From positions 310,001 through 374,000 of the forward strand of contig NZ_BMQB01000003.1 in NCBI RefSeq assembly GCF_014647895.1: DNA of 64,000 nucleotides. Reading direction: 5' to 3'. Positions 16,498-24,778 of this stretch are shown here, piece after piece; the first letter of the stretch is position 1; every line of letters begins with the position of its first letter. This stretch comes from Pilimelia anulata (GTDB lineage: Bacteria > Actinomycetota > Actinomycetes > Mycobacteriales > Micromonosporaceae). The notes under the pieces are model-generated. The model did no database searches, had not been told where the DNA came from, and saw nothing but the letters and a program-made list of their open reading frames with translations. The translations under genes were made by a program, and so were the position numbers.

Positions 16498-16586
16498 ATG
16501 GTGCCTGATTGCGGATCGCGCTGTTGGGTAAGTACGCCGGTAATCCCCGCGGGTAGCGACGGATGTGAATATCGGAGGTATCCCCC

Positions 16587-16823
16587 ATGGGCATCGGCGG
16601 CAGCATTTTCCTGATCGCGATCGGCGCGATCCTCAGCTTCGCCGTGGAGTACCGCCTCGGCTGGCTCGACATCAACGTCGTCGGCTGGGTACTGATGCTC
16701 GCCGGCCTGGCGGCACTGTGCCTGACGATCGCGTACAGCCGGCGGACCCGCCGGACGGTCGCCGCGGGCAACGGCCGGGTCGTGCAGCAGACGGACATCC
16801 GCGAGCCCGACCCGCGTCTCTGA
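16587..16823 (+). CDS. DUF6458 family small membrane protein (copy 2)
   Basis: The 78-residue protein starts MGIGGSIFLIAIGAILSFAV, like copy 1, with two transmembrane helices around WLDINVVGW and a short polar tail. A GGAGGT ribosome site lies upstream of the ATG. The two copies share the N-terminal helix nearly exactly but differ in the tail. Function unknown. Confidence 0.8.
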   Translation: MGIGGSIFLIAIGAILSFAVEYRLGWLDINVVGWVLMLAGLAALCLTIAYSRRTRRTVAAGNGRVVQQTDIREPDPRL

Positions 16824-16838
16824 CGCCGGAGCGGGGTG

Positions 16839-16862
16839 GCGCGGCCCCTGCGGGGGTCGCGC
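16839..16862. terminator. Hairpin between converging genes
   Basis: A 10-base stem with one G:T wobble (16839-16848 with 16853-16862) and a 4-base loop lies between the DUF6458 stop at 16823 and the stop of the thioredoxin-NHL gene at 16879. Confidence 0.5.
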
Positions 16863-16878
16863 CCGCGGCCGGCCGGGG

Positions 16879-18729
16879 CTAGGCGGTCGGGTCGTCGTCC
16901 ATGCCGCGCAGGACCAGCGCGACCCGGCGCTCGCCCCCGGCCACCACCCGGACCGGTACGCCCCAGTCCTGCCGGACCAGGTGGCACGCCGCGTGCGCGG
17001 CGTCGGCGTCGCAGGTCGCCGCCTGCGCGACCACCTGCAGCACGCCCGCGGTCGCCTCCGGGTTGACCGACAGCTCGCGGTCCAGTTCGGGGCCGACGCC
17101 CGCGCCGGCCAGCAGCAGCTCCGGCGGCGAGGCGGTGACCTCGAGCCGGGTCGGCGGGCCGTACGTGTCGTCCAGCTTCTGCCCCGGCGGCGGGGTGAAC
17201 ACGATCCGCAGCGTGACCGCGCCCGACGCCACCTCGGTGGCCGGGCGCTCGGTGCGGTGCCGGGTGGCGAACGCATCCGCCGCCGGTGCCGCCGCCGGGT
17301 CGAGCCGGACCAGCCGGTGCGCGGCCGACTCGACGACCAGCACGCCGCCGTCGGCGGCCACGACCAGGTCGCTCGGCTCGGCCAGCCCGGTGGCCACCGT
17401 GGACACCGTCGCCGCGGCCGGGTCGTACCGGCGGACCGCACCGTTGTACGTGTCCGCGACCAGCACCGAGCCGTCCGGCAGCGGCGCCGCCCCCAGCGGG
17501 TGCTGGAACAGCGCCGCGGCCGCCGGCCCGTCGGCGTGGCCGAAGTCGAACAGGCCCTGGCCGACCGCGGTGTACAGGACGCCGTCCTCGACGTACCGCA
17601 GCGCGCTCGTCTCGCTGTCCACGACCCACAGCCGGCGGCCGTCCGCGCTGACGGCCAGGCCGGACGGCTGGGCGAGCCACACATCCGGCAGCGGGCCGTC
17701 GCGCAGTGCCTCGACGGTCGTACCCGCGTAGAGGCCGGCCGTGCCGGCCGCCGGGTCGAACCACCAGAGCTGGTGCGTGCCGGCCATCGCCACGACGATC
17801 CGGTCGCCGTACGCGGCGGCGTCCCAGGGCGAGGACAGGTCCAGGTCCGCCGCGGGCGCGCCCGCCGGGGTCGGCGCGGCCGAGGAGCCCGAGCGCCACT
17901 GCCGGCCCGTACCGGCGACCGTCCACACCGCGCCGTCGGCCAGCCGGACCGCGCGCAGCAGGTGGTTCACGGTGTCGGCGACGAGCAGGTCGTACCCCGC
18001 GGCCGCGGCCAGCGCCGGCGGCAGCACGCACAGGCCCTGCGGCTCGCGGAACTCCGCCGCGCCCGCCGGGCCGTCGGCCCGCCCCGGCGCGCCGCTGCCG
18101 ATGCGCCGGCGCACGGTCTCCGCGTCCGGCGCCAGCTCCACGACCGAGTGCCGGGCCGAGTCGCTGACCAGGTACCCGCCGCCCGGCGCGGATACTGCCT
18201 TGCCGGGGAAGCGCAGGGTGGTGTCGGCCGGCGGCGACGGGACGTACGGGCCGTCGCCGCGGACCAGCGTTCCCCGCCGCTCGTGCTCCCCGACCAGCTC
18301 GTCGACGAGCCGGGCCAGCCCCTCGGCGTGCCCCTCGCCGGCCATCGACGCGACGAGCCGGCCGGTCGGGTCGATCACGGCGAGCGTCGGCCAGGCGCGG
18401 GCGGCGTACCGGCCCCAGGTGATCAGGTCCGGGTCGTCCAGGACGGGGTGGTGCACGGCGTACCGCTCCACCGCCGCCGCGACGGCCGCCGGGTCGCGCT
18501 CGTGCTCGAACTTCGGCGAGTGGACGCCGATCACGACCAGCACGTCGGCGTACTTCTGTTCCAGCGGCCGCAGCTCGTCCAGGACGTGCAGGCAGTTGAC
18601 GCAGCAGAACGTCCAGAAGTCGAGCACCACGATCCGGCCGCGCAGGTCGGCCAGGCTCAACCGGCGGCCGCCGGTGTTGAGCCAGGCGCGGCCGCGCAGC
18701 TCCGGCGCCCGGACGGCCGGCGTGGCCAC
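16879..18729 (-). CDS. Thioredoxin-like/NHL-repeat protein (NHLRC2-like)
   Basis: The 616-residue protein begins with a thioredoxin-like domain of the AhpC/TSA-TlpA type. It has DFWTFCCVNCLHV with the CxxC pair C43/C46 and ARAWPTLAVIDPTGRLV at the cis-proline region. A six-bladed NHL beta-propeller follows (about residues 170-490), with repeats such as GYLVSDSARHSVVEL and SVLVADTYNGAVRRY, and a C-terminal beta domain ends the protein. This is the NHLRC2 architecture, thought to act in thiol redox with a propeller for binding. No signal peptide is visible. It starts 4 bases after the stop of the long LppU-like gene and is translationally linked to it. Confidence 0.85.
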   Translation of the reverse strand: MATPAVRAPELRGRAWLNTGGRRLSLADLRGRIVVLDFWTFCCVNCLHVLDELRPLEQKYADVLVVIGVHSPKFEHERDPAAVAAAVERYAVHHPVLDDPDLITWGRYAARAWPTLAVIDPTGRLVASMAGEGHAEGLARLVDELVGEHERRGTLVRGDGPYVPSPPADTTLRFPGKAVSAPGGGYLVSDSARHSVVELAPDAETVRRRIGSGAPGRADGPAGAAEFREPQGLCVLPPALAAAAGYDLLVADTVNHLLRAVRLADGAVWTVAGTGRQWRSGSSAAPTPAGAPAADLDLSSPWDAAAYGDRIVVAMAGTHQLWWFDPAAGTAGLYAGTTVEALRDGPLPDVWLAQPSGLAVSADGRRLWVVDSETSALRYVEDGVLYTAVGQGLFDFGHADGPAAAALFQHPLGAAPLPDGSVLVADTYNGAVRRYDPAAATVSTVATGLAEPSDLVVAADGGVLVVESAAHRLVRLDPAAAPAADAFATRHRTERPATEVASGAVTLRIVFTPPPGQKLDDTYGPPTRLEVTASPPELLLAGAGVGPELDRELSVNPEATAGVLQVVAQAATCDADAAHAACHLVRQDWGVPVRVVAGGERRVALVLRGMDDDPTA

Positions 18730-18733
18730 CCCG

Positions 18734-21532
18734 CTACACCGCCGGCTTCAGGCAGAGCACCAGCGTCGGGCGGCGGCCCTGCATGACCGCGGCCGGCTGG
18801 TTCTTGTCCGGGCACTGTGCCTGGTCGTTGGTCCGCTGGACGATCTGGAACGAGCCGGCCTCGCCGCAGCCGGTCGGCTGGGCGTTCTCGCCGACCTGCT
18901 TCACGCACTTGCCGACGGCGTACTCGTCCGGCGGGGTCAGCGCCCAGATCGCCACGAACGGCACCACGAGCAGCAGCACGGCCGCGCCGAGCACGGCCAG
19001 CAGGACCCGGCCGTTGCGGACCTGCGGCGCCGGCGCGTCGTCCCCGTCCGCGGTCTTCACCGCTCCGGTGGTGGTCGGCGCGGCGGGCTCGGCGGCGACC
19101 GCGGTCGGGCCGGTGGGGGCGCCCGTGCGGTCGGCGCCGGCCCGCGTGGTCGGGTGGGCCGCGGTGGGCGGGAGCTGGTCGGCGCGGGCGCCGGGCGGCA
19201 GCGCGCCGGCGCGGCCGTTGCCGGCCGGGAAGGCCGCGGCGCCCACCGGGAACGCGCCGGTCGTACCGGGCCCGGTCGGTGCGGGTCCGGCGGTCGCCGG
19301 GCCGCCGGTGGCGGACGCCGCGGGTCCAGCGGTGGCGGGGCCGGCCGGGAGCGGGCCGCTCGCGGCGGGGCCGCCGGCCGGCCGGGTACCGGGGACCCGG
19401 GGCGCGGTGCCGGTGGTCGGGGCCGGGGTGCCGAGCACGCCGCGGCCGGTCGGGCCGGTGGCGGTCGTGCCGGGCGGGATCGCGCCGTTCACCGGGTTGT
19501 CCCGGGTCGGGAACGCGCCGGCCGGGAACGCGCCGGTCGGCTGCCCGAAGTCGGTGGGGCCGGCCGCGGTCCGGGCGCCGGGCCCGGGGCCGCCGGCGGA
19601 CGCGGGCCCGGCGCCCGACACCGGTCCGGTCGACGCGGGTCCGCCGGCGGGTGTGGCCGCGCCGGGCGCGCGGTCGCCGGGCGGGCGGCCGACCGGCGTG
19701 CGATCGGCAGGGGTGCGATCGGCGGGGGTGCGGTCGGCGGGGGTGCGGTCGGCGGCGGGGAAGGCGCCGGCGGCGCCGAAGCCGTCCTCGTCGCGGTTCG
19801 CGGTCGGGAACGCGCGCCGCTCCTGCGCGGGGTACGCGCCGGTCGGCCGGTCGGCGCCGCCGAACGCGCTGGTCGCGGGGTCGATGGTGCGCGGCGGGCT
19901 CTCCGGGTACCCGCCCCGCGGGTCCGGGTACGCGCCGGGGCGGCCGTCCGCGGAGTAGCCGGCGGACCGGCCCGCCGGGGGGAAGCCGCCCGCCGCCGGG
20001 ACGCCGTCGGGGGTCCGGGCGCCGGGGAAGGCGGTCCGGCCGGCGGGGAAGGTGCCGCTCGTGTCGGGTGCGTCCGGGTGGGCGCCGGTGGCCGCGCGCG
20101 CCGCCGGATGGGCGGGGCGGTCCGCCTCGCGGCGGGTCGGCCGGTCCGTGGCGGACGGGTCGAAGACGTCGGTCCGGGTCGGTTGGTCCGCCGGGAACGC
20201 GCCGGGTCCGCCGGCCGGGCCCGCGCCGCGGTCGCCGGCGGGCGGTGCGCCGAAGGAGTCCGGCTCGGCGCGCCGGCCGGCCGGGTCGTGGTCCACCACG
20301 GGGGTGCCGCCGGTCACGGCGGCGATGCGGTCGAGGGCGCTGTCGGTACGGCCGAGGGCGCCGGCCGGCGCGCCGGGCGTACCGGGCGCGGGCGGCGCGC
20401 CGAAGGCGCCGGGGGACGGGCGCCCGGGCGCGTCGGGGGCCTGCTCGCGCGCGTGGCCGGGCGCCTGCTCGCGCGGGTACCGGTCGGCCGTCGGCGCCCA
20501 GCCGCCGGTCGTCGCGGCGCCGGTGAACCGCTCGGTCGGCGGCTCGTCCGCGGCGGGCGCGGTCTCCGGCCAGCTCCGCGGGCCGGTCGGCCAGCCGCCG
20601 CTGGTACCGGGGTCGGCGGGCGGCGCCCACGGGTTCGGGGCGCCGGCGGCCCGGCCGTACACCTGGCCGCGCGGCGGGTCGCGCCGGAGCCCGCCGGGCG
20701 CGGCGTCGCCGGCCGGCCGGGGGGCGGGCTCGGTCGAGCGGGGGGCAGCCGCGGCAGCGCCCTCGGGCGCCTGCGGTGCGGACTCGGACACCCGCGGTGC
20801 GGATTCGGCGCTGGTCAGCCGCCCTTCGGAACCGGCCGGCCGCCCGTCGATGCCGCCGGCCCGCCCGTCGGGGCCGGGCGTACCGGGGAAGTCGGCCGGC
20901 CCGGCCGCGCGGCCGTCGGCGGCGTGGCCGGTCACGTCGGGCGCGCCGGTCACCCGCGGGGCGGGCGGGGTCCGGCGGCGGAGCGGGGAGTCGGGGCCGC
21001 CGAGCTGCTCGGTCCGGCCGTCGGGGTCGACGTCGTCCGATGTGGACCCGGTAGGGGCGATGGTCGGCTGCTCGGCGCTGAACCAGCCGTTGTCCGGGTG
21101 CCGCTGCACCGGCACCCCGGGTACGCCGGTCTCGGCGTTGACCGGGGTGAAGCCGGAGAAGGTGCCGGCGGGCTCGGCGACCGGGCGGCCGGCACCGTAC
21201 CGGGCGGTCCGCGACTCGGCCGGCCGGCTCGCGCGCGGCCCGTCGGGGCGGGCGGCGGCCGGGTACGCGGCGGGCGTCCGGGGGAAGTTCGTGGTCGGCG
21301 AGGTGAGGTAGTCCGACGGCGGGGGCAGCACGCCCGGGGCGTCGCCGTCGCTCAGCGCGGCGGGGGGCGGGCCGATCGGCTCGAAGCTGGAGGTGCGGGT
21401 GACAGCCGGGGCGGTGGCCCGGCCGGCGGGGTGGGGCGGCGCGTCGGCGGGCCGCGCGTCCTCGGTGACGTTCCCGGTCTGGTCGACCCGGGCCCGACCA
21501 GTGGTCGGATCCTGCGGACTCTCGGACGCCAT
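18734..21532 (-). CDS. Giant disordered membrane protein with LppU/SCO3897-like C-terminus
   Basis: The 932-residue protein has about 835 residues of Pro/Ala/Gly/Thr-rich disordered cytosolic sequence, one transmembrane helix (about residues 841-863), and a small extracytoplasmic domain. That domain has paired cysteines (VGKCVKQV, PTGCGEA, AQCPDK, LVLCLKP), as in LppU/SCO3897 proteins. The long tail contains tandem repeats, including four ADRTP units. The ATG at 21532 follows GGAGGAGG at good spacing, so I prefer it to upstream starts. It is co-transcribed with the thioredoxin-NHL gene 4 bases downstream, which suggests a redox link with the cysteine domain outside the cell. Function unknown. 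Confidence 0.7.
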   Translation of the reverse strand: MASESPQDPTTGRARVDQTGNVTEDARPADAPPHPAGRATAPAVTRTSSFEPIGPPPAALSDGDAPGVLPPPSDYLTSPTTNFPRTPAAYPAAARPDGPRASRPAESRTARYGAGRPVAEPAGTFSGFTPVNAETGVPGVPVQRHPDNGWFSAEQPTIAPTGSTSDDVDPDGRTEQLGGPDSPLRRRTPPAPRVTGAPDVTGHAADGRAAGPADFPGTPGPDGRAGGIDGRPAGSEGRLTSAESAPRVSESAPQAPEGAAAAAPRSTEPAPRPAGDAAPGGLRRDPPRGQVYGRAAGAPNPWAPPADPGTSGGWPTGPRSWPETAPAADEPPTERFTGAATTGGWAPTADRYPREQAPGHAREQAPDAPGRPSPGAFGAPPAPGTPGAPAGALGRTDSALDRIAAVTGGTPVVDHDPAGRRAEPDSFGAPPAGDRGAGPAGGPGAFPADQPTRTDVFDPSATDRPTRREADRPAHPAARAATGAHPDAPDTSGTFPAGRTAFPGARTPDGVPAAGGFPPAGRSAGYSADGRPGAYPDPRGGYPESPPRTIDPATSAFGGADRPTGAYPAQERRAFPTANRDEDGFGAAGAFPAADRTPADRTPADRTPADRTPVGRPPGDRAPGAATPAGGPASTGPVSGAGPASAGGPGPGARTAAGPTDFGQPTGAFPAGAFPTRDNPVNGAIPPGTTATGPTGRGVLGTPAPTTGTAPRVPGTRPAGGPAASGPLPAGPATAGPAASATGGPATAGPAPTGPGTTGAFPVGAAAFPAGNGRAGALPPGARADQLPPTAAHPTTRAGADRTGAPTGPTAVAAEPAAPTTTGAVKTADGDDAPAPQVRNGRVLLAVLGAAVLLLVVPFVAIWALTPPDEYAVGKCVKQVGENAQPTGCGEAGSFQIVQRTNDQAQCPDKNQPAAVMQGRRPTLVLCLKPAV
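19698..19757. repeat. Four tandem 15-base units inside the LppU-like gene
   Basis: Units starting GTGCGATCGGC or GTGCGGTCGGC at 19698, 19713, 19728 and 19743 encode the ADRTP pentapeptide repeat. They keep the frame, so copy-number changes would only alter tail length. Confidence 0.8.
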
Positions 21533-21766
21533 CTGACCTCCTCCATCGCTGACGGCCGCGATCCACTGGCGGGGATGCCGGGGATTCATGGGGCGACCGT
21601 ACCCCCGCGACCGCGCGGGGTGGGGGTCACCGAACGGGCCCGTTCGGCCGTCCGCGCCGTACCCGGCGGACCGGTTCCGCGCTGCGCCGCGCCGTGGGGC
21701 GGATGACCCCACCGTACCGGGCGTCACCGATCCGTGGAATTCCGGTGTCACCGGCCGGGGGAAACA

Positions 21767-21801
21767 ACGAACCCGGCCGGGGAATCCCCGACCGGGTTCG
21801 T
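21767..21801 (-). terminator. Intrinsic terminator with T-rich tail
   Basis: ACGAACCCGG (21767-21776) and CCGGGTTCGT (21792-21801) pair perfectly, with an inner CGGGG/CCCCG stem. On the minus strand the hairpin is followed by TGTTTC, so it should end transcription of the 45-residue gene upstream at 21868-22005. Confidence 0.7.
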
Positions 21802-21867
21802 CATTCGGAACGGTCCCGGGGCTCGGCGCACCTCTCGGTCGCCCCGGGCCGCGCGGCCGGACCCGCA

Positions 21868-22005
21868 TCACCGCAGGTGGCGGGCGACCAGCGTCTGGAT
21901 CTCGTGCTGCAGTGCGGGGGTCTTGGCGTTCTCCAGGGCCCGCTCGATGGCGCGGCCGCGGCGGTGCGCCTGCCGGCGGTCCCGGAGTCGAGTGATCATG
22001 CTCAT
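21868..22005 (-). CDS. 45-residue basic helical protein
   Basis: An ATG at 22005, 9 bases after a GGAAGG ribosome site, opens a 45-residue protein. It is rich in Arg and predicted to be helical (SMITRLRDRRQAHRRGRAI, then LENAKTPALQHEIQTLVARH). It has its own promoter-like sequence and a strong intrinsic terminator, so it is a separate transcription unit. No family is recognised. Nucleic-acid binding is possible from the charge, but this is only inference. Confidence 0.6.
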   Translation of the reverse strand: MSMITRLRDRRQAHRRGRAIERALENAKTPALQHEIQTLVARHLR

Positions 22006-22106
22006 GGCGGTTCGTCCTTCCGTGGCGGTCCGAGGGCGGTGGGGTGAGTACCGCTTGTTTCTTCTCCTGTATTGAACACCCCCGGACCCCGCCCGCGCCA
22101 TCGATT

Positions 22107-22136
22107 ATTAGGTGAGCTGGGACACCCGCCTATCAA
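22107..22136 (-). promoter_or_regulatory. Candidate promoter of the 45-residue gene
   Basis: On the minus strand TTGATA (22136-22131) and CCTAAT (22112-22107, within an AT-rich CCTAATAAT) are 18 bases apart, in an unusually AT-rich patch. A leader of about 95 bases would precede the ATG. Confidence 0.4.
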
Positions 22137-22250
22137 TCAAAGGTTGGACGATGCTTTCACGATTGTTTCGTGGGTCACTAGCGGCCCCGGCGGCTCACTG
22201 GCCCCACCCCGTACGAACCGGGGCGAACCGGCCCGAGCGGAATAGACGAA

Positions 22251-22286
22251 CGGGGCGGGCGGTGACGAGGGTCACCACCCGCCCCG
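22251..22286 (-). terminator. Terminator of the 2-oxoacid dehydrogenase operon
   Basis: A 16-base stem with one mismatch (22251-22266 with 22271-22286) and a 4-base loop lies 17 bases beyond the E2 stop. On the minus strand TTCGTCTATT follows it. Confidence 0.65.
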
Positions 22287-22302
22287 ACGGCGGTACGCAG
22301 GG

Positions 22303-23784
22303 TCAGCCCCAGGCGAGGAGCGCCCCCTCGGGGTCGCCGAGGAAGTCGCCGATGTCCCGGAGGAACAGCGAGCCCAGCTCGCCGTCCACGATCCGGTGGT
22401 CGAACGACAGCGCCAGCGTGGTCACCTTGCGGATCGCGATCTCGCCCTCGTGCACCCACGGCATGTCGCGGATCGCCCCGAGCGCCAGGATCACCGACTC
22501 GCCCGGCGGCAGGATCGGCGTACCGGTGTCGACGCCGAAGACGCCGACGTTGGTGATGGTCATGGTGCCGCCGGTCATGTCCGCGGGCGCCGTCTTGCCG
22601 TCCTTCGCCGTGGCGACCAGCCCGTTGAGGGCATCGGCCAGCTCGCGCAGGGACAGCCGGCCGGCGTCCTTGACGTTCGGCACCATCAGGCCGCGCGGCG
22701 TGGCCGCCGCGATGCCCAGGTTCACGTACTCCTTCACCACGATCTCGGTGTCGGTGAACGTGGCGTTGACCATCGGGTGCCGGGCCGCCGCCATCAGCAT
22801 CGCCTTGGCGACGAGCAGCAGCGGCGACACCCGGACGTCGCGCCAGTCGCGCCGGGCCCTGAGCCGGTCCAGCGCGGCCATCGTCCGGGTCACGTCGACC
22901 GTGAGGAACTCGGTGACGTGCGGCGCGCTGAACGCCGACGCCACCATGTTCTCCGCGGTCAGCTTGCGCACGCCCTTGACCGGGATCCGCTGCTCGCGGT
23001 CCGGCCCGAAGGCCGGCGCCGCCGCGGCCGCCGCGGGCGCGGCCGCCGGGGCCGCGGTCGCGCCGTTCAGCGCGGCCTGTACGTCGTCCCGGGTGATCGA
23101 GCCCAGCGGGCCCGAGCCGGCCAGCGCGCGCAGGTCCACGCCGAGGTCCTTGGCGAGCTTGCGGACCGGCGGCTTGGCCAGCACCGTGCCGCCGCCGTTG
23201 CGCGCCGCCACGGCCGGTGCCGGCGCGGGGGCCGGTGCCGGGGCGGGCGCCGCGACGGTGCGGGCGACCGGCGCCGCCGCGCCCTTGCGGGCCCGACGCT
23301 TGGTCGAGCCGAGCTTCGGACCCGTACCGACCAGCATCGGCCCGCCGGTGTCGACGTCCTCCTGGCCGGTCAGGCCCGGCTCCTGGAAGCCGGTCCCGGC
23401 GTACCCCTTGGTGGCGCGCGGCGCCGGACCGGGGTCCGGCGTCGTCGTGCCCGGCTCGCGGAAGCCCTCGCCCGCCGGGGCGGGCGCGGCGTCGACCGGC
23501 GCGTCGGGGGTGGCGGGGGCGTCCAGCGCCGGGCCGTCGGGCTGGGTGTCGATCGCGATGATCGACGTACCGACCTCGACGGTCGTGCCCTCCGGGAAGT
23601 GGATGGCGTGCACCCGCCCGCCCCACTTCGCCGGGATCTCGACCGCCGCCTTGGCGGTCTCGACCTCGACCATCGGCTGGTTCAGCTCGATCACGTCGCC
23701 GACCTTGACGTACCAGGTGAGGATCTCACCCTCGGTCAGCCCCTCGGCGAGGTCCGGCAGTGGGAATTCCTTGATCCGCGACAT
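22303..23784 (-). CDS. bkdC: 2-oxoacid dehydrogenase E2 (dihydrolipoamide acyltransferase)
   Basis: The 493-residue protein has one N-terminal lipoyl domain, with the lipoylated lysine in VEVETAKAAVE. A Pro/Ala linker and a peripheral-subunit-binding domain (VRKLAKDLGVDL, SGPLGSITRDDV) follow, then the acyltransferase domain ending with the catalytic SFDHRIVDGELG. It transfers the acyl group made by E1 to CoA. The ATG at 23784 has a GGTGAG site and follows the E1beta stop by 4 bases. In actinobacteria this three-gene set without E3 usually forms a branched-chain oxoacid dehydrogenase; a pyruvate enzyme is the alternative, so the symbol is provisional. Confidence 0.85.
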   Translation of the reverse strand: MSRIKEFPLPDLAEGLTEGEILTWYVKVGDVIELNQPMVEVETAKAAVEIPAKWGGRVHAIHFPEGTTVEVGTSIIAIDTQPDGPALDAPATPDAPVDAAPAPAGEGFREPGTTTPDPGPAPRATKGYAGTGFQEPGLTGQEDVDTGGPMLVGTGPKLGSTKRRARKGAAAPVARTVAAPAPAPAPAPAPAVAARNGGGTVLAKPPVRKLAKDLGVDLRALAGSGPLGSITRDDVQAALNGATAAPAAAPAAAAAAPAFGPDREQRIPVKGVRKLTAENMVASAFSAPHVTEFLTVDVTRTMAALDRLRARRDWRDVRVSPLLLVAKAMLMAAARHPMVNATFTDTEIVVKEYVNLGIAAATPRGLMVPNVKDAGRLSLRELADALNGLVATAKDGKTAPADMTGGTMTITNVGVFGVDTGTPILPPGESVILALGAIRDMPWVHEGEIAIRKVTTLALSFDHRIVDGELGSLFLRDIGDFLGDPEGALLAWG

Positions 23785-23788
23785 CAAC

Positions 23789-24778
23789 TCACCATCCGAA
23801 GGCGCGGTCGACACCGTCGAGCACGCGGTCGAGGTCCGGCAGGTACTCCTCTTCCAGCCGGGCGGCCGGATAGGGGGTGTCGTAGCCGGTCACCCGCAGC
23901 ACCGGGGCCTCCAGCGAGTAGAAGCACTCCTCGGTGATCCGGGCCGCCAGCTCGGCGCCGATGCCCAGGTTGCCGGGAGCCTCGTGCACGACGACCGCGC
24001 GGCCGGTCCGGCGGACCGACTCGGCGATCGGCGCGAGGTCGATCGGCGACAGCGACCGCAGGTCGATGACCTCCAGGCTGCGGCCGTCCTCGGCCGCGGC
24101 GTTCGCGGCGTCCAGGGCCGTGCGGACCATCGGGCCGTACGCGACCAGCGTCGCGTCGGTACCCCGGCGCAGCACCCGGGACGCGTGCAGCGCCGGCGCG
24201 GTGGCGACCGTCAGCGACGTGTCCACCTCGCCCTTCTCGTAGTACCGGCGCTTCGGCTCGAAGAACACGATCGGGTCGTCGCTGGCGATCGCCTGCTGGA
24301 TGCCCCAGTACGCGTCGCTCGGCGTCGCCACCGCGATCACCTTGAGGCCGGCGGTGTGCGCGAAGTACGCCTCCGGCGACTCCGAGTGGTGCTCGACCGC
24401 GCCGATGCCGCCGCCGAACGGGATCCGGATCACCATCGGGATGTTCACGTTGCCGCGCGAGCGGTAGTGCATCTTGGCGACCTGGCAGACGATCTGGTCG
24501 TACGCCGGGTACACGAACCCGTCGAACTGGATCTCCACCACCGGCCGGTAGCCGCGGATCGCCAGGCCCACGCAGGTGCCGACGATGCCGGCCTCGGCCA
24601 GCGGCGAGTCGATCACCCGTTCCTCGCCGAAGTCCTTCTGGAGCCCGTCGGTAATGCGGAAGACGCCGCCCAGCTTGCCGATGTCCTCGCCCATCAGCAG
24701 CACCTTGGGGTCGTTCTCCAGCGCCTTGCGCAGGCCGGCGGTGATCGCCTTGCCGATCGTCATGGTCTCGATCGCCAT
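23789..24778 (-). CDS. bkdB: 2-oxoacid dehydrogenase E1 beta subunit
   Basis: The 329-residue subunit shows the transketolase-like pyrimidine-binding domain: VLLMGEDIGKLGGVFRIT, IDSPLAEAGIVGTCVGLA, and EIQFDGFVYPAYDQI. A C-terminal transketolase domain follows (VVVHEAPGNLGIGAE). With E1 alpha it decarboxylates a 2-oxoacid using thiamine diphosphate. Its ATG shares one base with the stop of the E1 alpha gene (TGATG), indicating coupled translation and balanced subunit synthesis. Confidence 0.9.
   Translation of the reverse strand: MAIETMTIGKAITAGLRKALENDPKVLLMGEDIGKLGGVFRITDGLQKDFGEERVIDSPLAEAGIVGTCVGLAIRGYRPVVEIQFDGFVYPAYDQIVCQVAKMHYRSRGNVNIPMVIRIPFGGGIGAVEHHSESPEAYFAHTAGLKVIAVATPSDAYWGIQQAIASDDPIVFFEPKRRYYEKGEVDTSLTVATAPALHASRVLRRGTDATLVAYGPMVRTALDAANAAAEDGRSLEVIDLRSLSPIDLAPIAESVRRTGRAVVVHEAPGNLGIGAELAARITEECFYSLEAPVLRVTGYDTPYPAARLEEEYLPDLDRVLDGVDRAFGW

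Noticed and set aside
19698..19757. Short tandem units considered as a CRISPR-like array
   Set aside because: Units are contiguous 15-mers in frame with no spacers and encode ADRTP repeats; no CRISPR array was found anywhere in the window.
22112..22310. A plus-strand start (MLSRLFRG) in the AT-rich patch upstream of the E2 gene end
   Set aside because: The frame runs through the operon terminator and then antisense to the E2 gene; the AT-rich patch is better explained as the promoter of the 45-residue gene.
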